A DNA stretch of 64,000 bases from an uncultured Duncaniella sp. (lineage in GTDB: Bacteria; Bacteroidota; Bacteroidia; Bacteroidales; Muribaculaceae): NCBI RefSeq assembly GCF_910577345.1, contig NZ_CAJTMT010000011.1, positions 1-64,000 on the forward strand, read 5' to 3'. Shown here piece by piece: positions 9,219-15,659 of this stretch. The notes under the pieces are model-generated. The model saw only the letters and a program-made list of their open reading frames with translations, was not told the origin of the DNA and made no database searches. The position numbers and the translations under genes were made by a program. Each line of letters begins with the position of its first letter. The stretch's first letter is position 1.

Positions 9219-10136
9219 ATGGCAAAGTTTCAGGTCAATATACTCGGATGCGGTTCGGCCACTCCGACTGCGCGCCACCAGCCGTCGTGTCAGGTGGTGG
9301 ATTTCCGCGACAAGCTTTTCATGATTGATTGTGGCGAGGGCGCACAGTCCCAGTTCCGGAAATTGGGACTGAAATTCTCGCGTCTGAACCATATCTTCAT
9401 CTCTCATCTCCACGGCGACCATCTTTTCGGATTGCCGGGACTGCTTTCGACCATGGCTCTCCACGAGGTGACCGGCTCGGTGACAATCCACATCTTCCGC
9501 GAAGGCGCCCGCCTCATGAAAGACTGGATGGATTTTTTCAACCGCAACTCACCCTTCGAAATCATCTATGACATTATCGAGGAGGGAGAAAGGCGTGTGG
9601 TCTACGAGGACTCCGGCCTTATCATCGAGACTTTCCCTCTCTATCACCGTACCCCCTGCAACGGCTACATCCTCCGCGAGAAACCCAAGATGCGCCATCT
9701 GCGCGGTGATGCCGTCAAGTTTCACAATGTCCCCGTATCACAGCTCAAAGCCATCAAGGAGGGAGCGGACTTTGTGAAAGATGACGGGACAGTCATCCCC
9801 AACGCCATGCTCACTACGGACGCTGACCCGTCTGTCAGCTATGCATATTGCAGCGACACGATGATGGACCCGCGCGTAGCAGAGGACGTAAAGGGTGTGG
9901 ACACCATCTACCATGAGGCCACCTACGATGACTCGCTTGAAACCCAGGCACGCGAACGCGGACACTCCACCGCACGTCAGGCCGGAAAAATTGCGGCTAT
10001 GGCAGGAGCGAAAAGACTTATCATCGGACACTTCTCAAAACGCTACAATTCCGAAGAAATCCTTCTCCGTGAAGCCTCCGAGGAATTCCCGGAAGTCATC
10101 GTCGCCAACGAGGGTCTCCGTATAGACCTTGAATGA
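9219..10136 (+). CDS. rnz: Ribonuclease Z (tRNase Z)
   Basis: 305 residues from the ATG at 9219. It is a metallo-beta-lactamase-fold endonuclease that trims tRNA 3' ends. The zinc motif HxHxDH is seen as SHLHGDHLFGLPG (near residue 68), preceded by NILGCGSATPT. Later metal-ligand regions include AYCSDTM and the C-terminal LIIGHFSKRY. The frame extends upstream to a GTG at 9201, but the promoter -7 box overlaps that extension, so the internal ATG is preferred. It overlaps the next gene by 4 bp (ATGA), suggesting translational coupling. Confidence 0.95.
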   Translation: MAKFQVNILGCGSATPTARHQPSCQVVDFRDKLFMIDCGEGAQSQFRKLGLKFSRLNHIFISHLHGDHLFGLPGLLSTMALHEVTGSVTIHIFREGARLMKDWMDFFNRNSPFEIIYDIIEEGERRVVYEDSGLIIETFPLYHRTPCNGYILREKPKMRHLRGDAVKFHNVPVSQLKAIKEGADFVKDDGTVIPNAMLTTDADPSVSYAYCSDTMMDPRVAEDVKGVDTIYHEATYDDSLETQARERGHSTARQAGKIAAMAGAKRLIIGHFSKRYNSEEILLREASEEFPEVIVANEGLRIDLE

Positions 10137-11959
10137 ATACACTGAATAAACAACTCTCAAAACATACCAACAAGAATATGCAGAATCTTATCATCGAGCG
10201 CATCGTCGCTCTACGCAAAGAAATGGAAGCTGCCGGAGTGAAGGCAGTCATACTTCCCCGCACGGATGCCCATCTGAGCGAATACATCTCATCACATTGG
10301 CACATTGTCCGCTATCTCAGCGGTTTCACCGGATCGGCCGGCACAATGGTTGTGACCGACAAGGAAGCCCTCCTCTGGGTGGACAGCCGCTACTTCCTCC
10401 AAGGCGCACAGCAGATTGAAGGAACAGGTATAATTCTGATGAAGGACGGGCTGCCCGACACTCCGTCAATCACCGAATATCTCTGCGAACATCTCCACAA
10501 GGGTGACAAAGTCGGCATCAACGGACTGCTCATGTCAATCGACGATACGGCGGCTCTCCGCTCCCGCCTCAATTCCTGCGGCATAGAACTCGACGTGGAC
10601 TTCGACCCCATCGACCGCGTATGGGCCGACCGCCCTGCCCTACCCTCCGACAAGATTTTCATCCACGATGAGAAGTATGCCGGAGAATCTGCCAAATCAA
10701 AAATCGCCCGTATCCTCAAGGATGCCGCCTCGCAGGGTGCAAAAGCATATTTCACCTCCGCGCTCGATGAGATTGCATGGGTGCTCAACATCCGTTCGAA
10801 TGATGTCCCCTGCAACCCGGTCGCCACATCGTTCCTCTATCTCGCTCCCGAAGGCAGTACCCTCTTTGTCGATGAGGCAAAAATGACTCCCGAAGTGGAA
10901 GCATATCTCAAAGATGCAGGTGTGGCAGTCGCTCCCTACAACAGCGTACTTTCGGCTCTCGCCGCCCTCCCCGCCGATGTGACCGTCCTTCTCAGCGGAA
11001 GCCGCGCATCGGGTGCAATCGCCCATGTGCTCGAAGGTCGCTACGTCAAAGGCGACTCACCTGTGGCACTTCCCAAGGCTATCAAAAACGACATCCAGAT
11101 TGCAGGTATCCGCGAAGCCCATCTCCGCGACGGTGTGGCTATGGTGCGTTCGCTCATGGAAATCGAGAAGACAGTGGAGGAAGGTAAGACTCTGACTGAG
11201 ATCGGCGTGGCCGACATCCTGCTCAAACATCGCAGCAAGGGTGACCTTTACTTCGACCTCAGCTTCGAAAGCATCTGCGGTTTCGGTGCCCACGGCGCAA
11301 TTGTCCACTATTCGGCAACACCCGAGAGCGACATCCCCGTGACCAAAGGTAATCTTCTGCTCATCGACTCCGGAGCCAACTATCTCGACGGTACCACTGA
11401 CATCACCCGCACCATCGCGCTCGGCGAACCCACTGCTGATATGCGCCATGACTTCACCCTTGTCATGAAAGGTCACATCGCAATCGCTACCGCCATCTAT
11501 CCCGAAGGCACCCGTGGCGCCCAGCTCGACGCAATGGCCCGTATGCCATTATGGAAAGAGGGCAAGAGCTATCTCCACGGCACAGGCCACGGTGTCGGTC
11601 ACTTCCTCAACGTGCATGAAGGCCCGCAGAGCATCCGTCTCAACGACACCCTCGCTCCGCTCACTCCTGGTATGCTCACCTCCAACGAACCGGGCGTATA
11701 TCTCACCGACCGCTACGGCATCCGCTGCGAGAACCTCGTCCTGACAATCCCCTACGAGGAAACCGAGTTCGGAAAGTTCTACGCATTCGAGACCATCACA
11801 CTCTGCCCCTTCGACCGCAAACTGTTCGACACCTCAATCATGTCGGCTGATGAAATCGAATGGGTCAACAACTACCACCGCACCGTCTACGACCGCCTCG
11901 CTCCCCTCATGAACGAAGAGGAACGCATCTGGCTCGCAGCAGCGACAGCAGCCCTTTGA
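10133..11959 (+). CDS. pepP: Aminopeptidase P family (M24) Xaa-Pro peptidase
   Basis: 608 residues. It removes an N-terminal residue preceding proline. Two N-terminal creatinase-like domains lead to a C-terminal pita-bread M24 domain with the five metal ligands visible: the two Asp in LLIDSGANYLDGTTDITRT, His in HGTGHGVGHFLNVHEG, Glu in LTSNEPGVY and Glu in GIRCENLVL. The length fits the long bacterial/eukaryotic cytosolic type. The start at 10133 overlaps the rnz stop (ATGA); an alternative ATG at 10178 (MQNLIIERIVALRKEM) is closer to where family members usually begin. A perfect inverted repeat lies just downstream. Confidence 0.92.
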   Translation: MNTLNKQLSKHTNKNMQNLIIERIVALRKEMEAAGVKAVILPRTDAHLSEYISSHWHIVRYLSGFTGSAGTMVVTDKEALLWVDSRYFLQGAQQIEGTGIILMKDGLPDTPSITEYLCEHLHKGDKVGINGLLMSIDDTAALRSRLNSCGIELDVDFDPIDRVWADRPALPSDKIFIHDEKYAGESAKSKIARILKDAASQGAKAYFTSALDEIAWVLNIRSNDVPCNPVATSFLYLAPEGSTLFVDEAKMTPEVEAYLKDAGVAVAPYNSVLSALAALPADVTVLLSGSRASGAIAHVLEGRYVKGDSPVALPKAIKNDIQIAGIREAHLRDGVAMVRSLMEIEKTVEEGKTLTEIGVADILLKHRSKGDLYFDLSFESICGFGAHGAIVHYSATPESDIPVTKGNLLLIDSGANYLDGTTDITRTIALGEPTADMRHDFTLVMKGHIAIATAIYPEGTRGAQLDAMARMPLWKEGKSYLHGTGHGVGHFLNVHEGPQSIRLNDTLAPLTPGMLTSNEPGVYLTDRYGIRCENLVLTIPYEETEFGKFYAFETITLCPFDRKLFDTSIMSADEIEWVNNYHRTVYDRLAPLMNEEERIWLAAATAAL

Positions 11960-11975
11960 GTGGCATGTTTTTTGA

Positions 11976-12090
11976 GTATAGAGATTAAAGTATAGAGTAT
12001 AGATAATAGTTTTAATGTTTGGATATTATATCAATTGACCATCTTTAATAGTAGAGCAATTATCTATACTCTATACTTTAATCTCTATAC
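11976..12090. repeat. Perfect 32-bp inverted repeat of CTCTATAC-type words
   Basis: 11976-12007 and 12059-12090 are exact reverse complements (32 bp), separated by 51 bp. They are built of words such as GTATAGAGATTAAAG. After the right arm, further CTCTATACT copies run up to the start of the 12161 gene. The left-arm sequence recurs nearly unchanged at 21541-21569 and related words at 58731-58768. It may act as a terminator or mRNA-end structure for the rnz-pepP transcript. Confidence 0.85.
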
Positions 12091-12160
12091 CAAAAAGAAT
12101 CTCTATACTGAGGAAAATCTCTATACTAAAAAAAAATCTCTATACTCTAATGAAAATAAA

Positions 12161-12697
12161 ATGGCATTAATAATTCCCGTAAGGGGTTTCACTCCTGAAA
12201 TCGGCCCTGACACCTTCCTTGCCGAGAATGCGACTGTGGTCGGCGATGTGGTCATGGGTAGCGAATGTAGCGTATGGTTCAACACCGTCATCCGTGGCGA
12301 TGTCAACTCCATCCGCATCGGCAACCGTGTCAATATTCAGGATGGCTCCGTGCTCCATACACTCTACAAGAAATCAACCATTGAAATCGGCGACGATGTA
12401 TCCATCGGTCACAATGTGACCATACATGGCGCAAAAATCCATAACTACGCCCTCATCGGTATGGGTGCCGTAGTGATGGACGATGCGGAAGTGGGCGAAG
12501 GCGCTCTCGTCGCTGCCGGTTCCGTGGTGCTCTCACGCACAAAAATCGGCCCAAACGAACTTTGGGGGGGCGCACCCGCCAAGTTCATCAAGATGGTCGA
12601 TCCCGAAACTTCCAAGGAGCTTAACATCAAGATAGCCAACAACTATCTCCGCTACTCCCGCTGGTATACCGACCCCGATGCTCCGACCGATTTCTAA
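12161..12697 (+). CDS. Gamma carbonic anhydrase-like hexapeptide-repeat protein
   Basis: 178 residues from the ATG at 12161. Left-handed beta-helix hexapeptide repeats run through the protein (for example VVGDVVMGSECSVWFNTVIR, then IEIGDDVSIGHNVTIHGAKI). The gamma-CA-type features are RGDVNSIRIGNRVNIQD, SIGHNVTIHG and NYALIGMGAVVMDDAEVG. Family members (PaaY/YrdA-like) are trimeric metal-binding proteins; whether this one has carbonic anhydrase activity is unknown. The frame stays open upstream to 12035, but that part only translates the CTCTATAC repeats (Leu-Tyr-Thr-Lys-Lys), so the shorter start is chosen. Confidence 0.9.
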   Translation: MALIIPVRGFTPEIGPDTFLAENATVVGDVVMGSECSVWFNTVIRGDVNSIRIGNRVNIQDGSVLHTLYKKSTIEIGDDVSIGHNVTIHGAKIHNYALIGMGAVVMDDAEVGEGALVAAGSVVLSRTKIGPNELWGGAPAKFIKMVDPETSKELNIKIANNYLRYSRWYTDPDAPTDF

Positions 12698-12758
12698 AAA
12701 TCAACCATGAAATTTGCCTCTTTAAAGCAAAAAACTGAATATGAAAACGGTCAGGCTA

Positions 12759-12789
12759 TTGTCTGAACAAAAAAAAATTCCTACCTTTG
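12759..12789 (+). promoter_or_regulatory. Promoter of tRNA-Leu
   Basis: TTG (12759-12761), 20 bp, TACCTTTG (12782-12789), an excellent Bacteroidetes promoter. Transcription would start near 12795, about 57 nt before the mature tRNA. Confidence 0.75.
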
Positions 12790-12851
12790 TCCCCGTTCAA
12801 AACATAATCGTTGACCGACGGGGACAAATTTTACAATCATCCCCACCTAAA

Positions 12852-12933
12852 GCCCGAATGGCGGAATCGGTAGACGCGACGGTCTCAAACACCGTTGGAG
12901 CAATCCATCCCGGTTCGATCCCGGGTTCGGGTA
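12852..12933 (+). tRNA. tRNA-Leu (anticodon CAA)
   Basis: Acceptor stem GCCCGAA pairs with TTCGGGT. The anticodon stem ACGGT/ACCGT encloses loop CTCAAAC, giving anticodon CAA, which reads UUG. The long class II variable arm (TGGAGCAATCCA) and T-arm CCCGG-TTCGATC-CCGGG fit leucine tRNA. The discriminator is A at 12933 and the CCA end is not encoded. Confidence 0.95.
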
Positions 12934-12936
12934 CTG

Positions 12937-12976
12937 ATAACGACTAATAATCAAGTGATTATTAGTCGTTATTTTT
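12937..12976 (+). terminator. Terminator of tRNA-Leu
   Basis: A perfect 17-bp stem (12937-12953 with 12956-12972) around AG is followed by TTTTA. It starts 4 bp after the tRNA. The remaining 12977-13098 carries no recognisable gene. Confidence 0.8.
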
Positions 12977-13098
12977 ATCTTAGAGTGTACTAAAATGTAC
13001 TACTCGGCAAAATAAAGGCGAACCGATAGTGTCGGGTTTGCTATTTTTAAGGTCTGTTCGTTATATTTAATTCCATTTGTTTGAACGACATTATTACG

Positions 13099-13135
13099 AA
13101 AAGACGCTCAACATAAAATAAGTTGAGCGTCTTTT
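13099..13135 (-). terminator. Terminator of the KilA-N / S41 peptidase operon
   Basis: AAAAGACGCTCAAC (13099-13112) pairs with GTTGAGCGTCTTTT (13122-13135) around a 9-nt loop. The hairpin is flanked by T-runs in both directions and lies 25 bp past the S41 peptidase stop. Confidence 0.8.
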
Positions 13136-13159
13136 TGCCAGTTATTAAACATTTATTGG

Positions 13160-14428
13160 CTACTTGTTGATTAACTCAATGGTAAAATCCAAAACTGTGT
13201 CATGGCTGTTCATAAAATCAGAGACAGTTTGCTCAACCTTATAATCGGGACTAATGCCAATGCCCTCCATCGGAAATCCTTTTGGTGATTTTGATGGTTC
13301 ACGTGTTGGAAGTCGGAAATAAATGCCATTTGTGGTATGGAATGTTTTTGGACTATTGCCTGTATCACCTGCTGTTGCAGAGCCTATCAGAATAGCATTT
13401 CCACTTTCCTTAATATCCAGAGCAAAACTCTCTGCGGCGGAAAAGGTATATGGGCTTATCAATAAGTACAATTTCCCTTTGTATGCGTCACTTTGAGGCT
13501 CCATGACTTTTGATGGAGAAACACAGTGTGGCTGTGGCTTCTTGATAAGATATTCTGCTATATCCATGCCATTCCCACTGTTGCCACCTTCATTTCTCCG
13601 AATATCGACAATCAGATGTGGAAGTTCACTGACATTCCTGTATGCCTTTATAAAGTCATCAGTCACAGGATCCATCATCGACTGAATATTGATGTAACCA
13701 ATAGAGTCATTAATTATCGACCATTTAACAAGTTTGTTATCTTCCACCTCCTTCGGCAAAAGGTCATATTTCTTTAACGGCAGTCTAATTTCCAACGTGT
13801 CCGCTTTACGGACTACATTGTATGTCGCTATCGTATCTTCCCAAGAACGGAACACAGCCAAAGCCGTGTTCAATCTTCTTGCTTTATCAGTTGATGCCGA
13901 TGTGAATTTTTCATGTTTATCCAACCATTCTGACACAGCAGTGCCATTCACGGCTATTATCTCGTCCTTATCTTCGAAGCCGTTTGCCAACAAGTACTCA
14001 TTAGGAGTATCAACAAAAATTCGATTTTCTATAAAAACAGGAGCATAGCCCGCGGTGTAATCCCTCAGATAGACAAACGAATGTCCGACATTCAAGCTGC
14101 TGAAAAATTCTTTCAGAATATTGCCAAATTCAGCCTTGTTAACATCAGTGTTTTCAAATCGCTGTAAAAACGAAATGTGAATACTATCCATATTCAACCC
14201 TTTGGCTTGATACAAAGAATAGTTATCAAGAGTGAGTTGGTATATTTCCTCAAATTCACTCTTAAAATCATTCTTGTCGATACTCAGTTCATCGACATAA
14301 TACCTGATGGTTTTTTCGTGTTGAGTTTTAGAGAATTGAGCGTACACAATCAACGAACCCAATCCAATCAGTAGCAATCCAATAATGCTACTCAGTACAA
14401 TCAGCGTGATTTTGACAGGTTTCTTCAT
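13160..14428 (-). CDS. S41 family (C-terminal processing type) serine peptidase
   Basis: 422 residues with an N-terminal membrane anchor or signal (ITLIVLSSIIGLLLIGLGSL), so the enzyme faces the periplasm or is exported. A PDZ-like segment (EDKDEIIAVNGTAVSEW, near residue 155) precedes the S41 catalytic domain. The nucleophile serine is in YTFSAAESFA (near residue 329), and the segment LIVDIRRNEGGNSGNGM is typical of the family. The target is unknown. The gene overlaps the upstream KilA-N gene by 4 bp (ATGA), so both are probably translated from one transcript. Lower GC content than the flanking core genes suggests horizontal acquisition. Confidence 0.88.
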   Translation of the reverse strand: MKKPVKITLIVLSSIIGLLLIGLGSLIVYAQFSKTQHEKTIRYYVDELSIDKNDFKSEFEEIYQLTLDNYSLYQAKGLNMDSIHISFLQRFENTDVNKAEFGNILKEFFSSLNVGHSFVYLRDYTAGYAPVFIENRIFVDTPNEYLLANGFEDKDEIIAVNGTAVSEWLDKHEKFTSASTDKARRLNTALAVFRSWEDTIATYNVVRKADTLEIRLPLKKYDLLPKEVEDNKLVKWSIINDSIGYINIQSMMDPVTDDFIKAYRNVSELPHLIVDIRRNEGGNSGNGMDIAEYLIKKPQPHCVSPSKVMEPQSDAYKGKLYLLISPYTFSAAESFALDIKESGNAILIGSATAGDTGNSPKTFHTTNGIYFRLPTREPSKSPKGFPMEGIGISPDYKVEQTVSDFMNSHDTVLDFTIELINK

Positions 14429-15228
14429 TGTAGTAATTTTCGTTCATTATTGTCGCTTTCCAATACACTCATCTGATGGATAGCGATTTGGTTTAGTTTG
14501 ATAAGTCGTTCTGATTGTGGTAAGCTCTGCTCTATGAATACAGCATTGAGGCTCTCCATGTTTGAGAGGCAGATAAGTTCGTTGACCGATGCGTAGTCGC
14601 GTATACTACCTTTCAAATCCGGGTTAGCCTCACGCCACTGTTTTGCGGTCATGCCGAACATTGCCACGTTCAATACATCCGCCTCATTGGCATAAATGAT
14701 GCTCGCCTGCGCTTTAGTGACTTCTGCCGGAATTAGGTTCTGCTTGATGGCATCGGTGTGTATGCGGTAGTTGATTTTCGACAACTCACGCTTCGCCGAC
14801 CAACCGATTAGCCGCTGTTCATCGGCTTTAAGTCGTTGGTATTCTTTTACAAGGAGAAGTTGGAACTTAGGGCTTAACCACATTCCAAAGTGATACGCAA
14901 TATCCCTGTGCGCGTAAGTACCGCCATAGCGTCCTGCCTTGGCAATTATGCCTTTGGCATTTGTACGCTCAATCCATGCCTTTGTGGAAAGGACAAAATT
15001 ATTGCTTCCGGCTGCATTTTTAATTGCACCGAATTCGGTACAATTAAAATCCGGATTATATAGCATCTCCCATTCGCCGAGGTATTCAATCGTGCCTTTG
15101 AGACTGAGCCAACGGAATATTATATGTTCTTGCAGTTGGCTTTTTGCCATGTCTGTCAGCGAAATATAATCATCTCCGTCAACTCCGATTACGGTAATTG
15201 GAGTATTTTGAACCGTTATTTTTGCCAT
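14425..15228 (-). CDS. KilA-N domain protein (phage-type DNA-binding)
   Basis: 267 residues from the ATG at 15228 (MAKITVQNTPITVIGVDGDD). The N-terminal KilA-N domain is recognisable by DDYISLTDMAKSQ, the Trp-rich IIFRWLSLKGTIEYLGEWE and AWIERTNAKGIIAKAGRYGGTYAH-like residues through about residue 115, ending in the HRDIAYHFGMWLSPKFQLLL segment. Such proteins are common in phages and mobile islands and bind DNA or modulate hosts. The C-terminal part (about 150 residues) is alpha-helical and unassigned. The frame extends upstream to a TTG at 15258, but a -7 promoter box overlaps that extension. It is coupled to the S41 peptidase gene by an ATGA overlap. Confidence 0.87.
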   Translation of the reverse strand: MAKITVQNTPITVIGVDGDDYISLTDMAKSQLQEHIIFRWLSLKGTIEYLGEWEMLYNPDFNCTEFGAIKNAAGSNNFVLSTKAWIERTNAKGIIAKAGRYGGTYAHRDIAYHFGMWLSPKFQLLLVKEYQRLKADEQRLIGWSAKRELSKINYRIHTDAIKQNLIPAEVTKAQASIIYANEADVLNVAMFGMTAKQWREANPDLKGSIRDYASVNELICLSNMESLNAVFIEQSLPQSERLIKLNQIAIHQMSVLESDNNERKLLQ

Positions 15229-15255
15229 TTGGGGATAAGCGTTTGATTTCAAATG

Positions 15256-15263
15256 CAAAGATA
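15256..15263 (-). promoter_or_regulatory. -7 element TATCTTTG of the KilA-N gene
   Basis: On the minus strand TATCTTTG (15263-15256) matches TAnnTTTG and would start transcription near 15251, about 22 nt before the ATG at 15228. No good -33 TTG box is found. Confidence 0.5.
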
Positions 15264-15300
15264 CATCAAAAAAATTAATATATCAGGTTATTAGCCAACG

Positions 15301-15342
15301 TTTCAGTGTGATTATACACGGCTCTTTTTCTAAAGCAGAGCA
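15301..15342. repeat. 42-bp direct repeat, copy 1
   Basis: This 42-bp sequence matches 18155-18196 in the same orientation at 40 of 42 positions, with weaker similarity extending about 25 bp further left. It contains the near-palindrome GTGTGATTATACAC. The two copies bracket the structured leader and outer-membrane barrel gene (about 2.85 kb). Confidence 0.85.
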
Positions 15343-15391
15343 TTTTATTTAATTCTACTTGTTTGCTCAAATTTCTTTTATCAAGGCTCTT

Positions 15392-15419
15392 TTGGTATCA
15401 AATAAAATCCGTATATTTG
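15392..15419 (+). promoter_or_regulatory. Promoter for the structured leader / outer-membrane barrel gene
   Basis: TATATTTG (15412-15419) matches the -7 consensus, with TTG at 15392-15394 and a shorter than usual 17-bp spacer. Transcription would start near 15425, about 235 nt before the start codon at 15660. Confidence 0.55.
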
Positions 15420-15424
15420 CATTT

Positions 15425-15659
15425 AATGAGATATTTCTCGTCACGAATTTTTGGAAAATAAGAAGCCTTATGCTTATTTGTAGTTTGAGAACGTAGGAAA
15501 CTCCCAACAAGAGCAAGAGATAGCATGGTGTTTCTCACGCATGTGCGTTGGTCACTATTGTTACATCTGCTCTAACGTTTTCTTACGAACTTCAAACCGA
15601 CATAGTTGACTCACGCTTCTATATATGAGTGCAATTCGAGCAAACTTGCTATAAAGACA
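15425..15659 (+). ncRNA. Candidate structured RNA or structured 5' leader
   Basis: An unusually long leader rich in base-pairing: GAGA-TATT-TCTC (15429-15440), AAATAAG...CTTATTT (about 15456-15479), and a long composite arm in which GTTTGA..ACGTAGGAAAC (from 15483) pairs with GTTTTCTTACGAACTTCAAAC (ending 15597). Inside that arm AGAGCA..AGAT pairs with ATCTGCTCT, and ACGCATGTGCGT forms a tip. A last hairpin AGCAA-AC-TTGCT sits 8 nt before the start codon. It could be a cis-regulatory leader or a separate small RNA ending after 15600. It does not match a family I can name with confidence. Confidence 0.5.

Noticed and set aside
12035..12160. 42-codon N-terminal extension of the hexapeptide-repeat protein
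   Set aside because: It only translates CTCTATAC repeats; the family start is the ATG at 12161.
15483..15597. Retron-like RNA or invertible promoter, suggested by the paired arms
   Set aside because: No reverse transcriptase or invertase gene is nearby and the promoter lies outside the arms.
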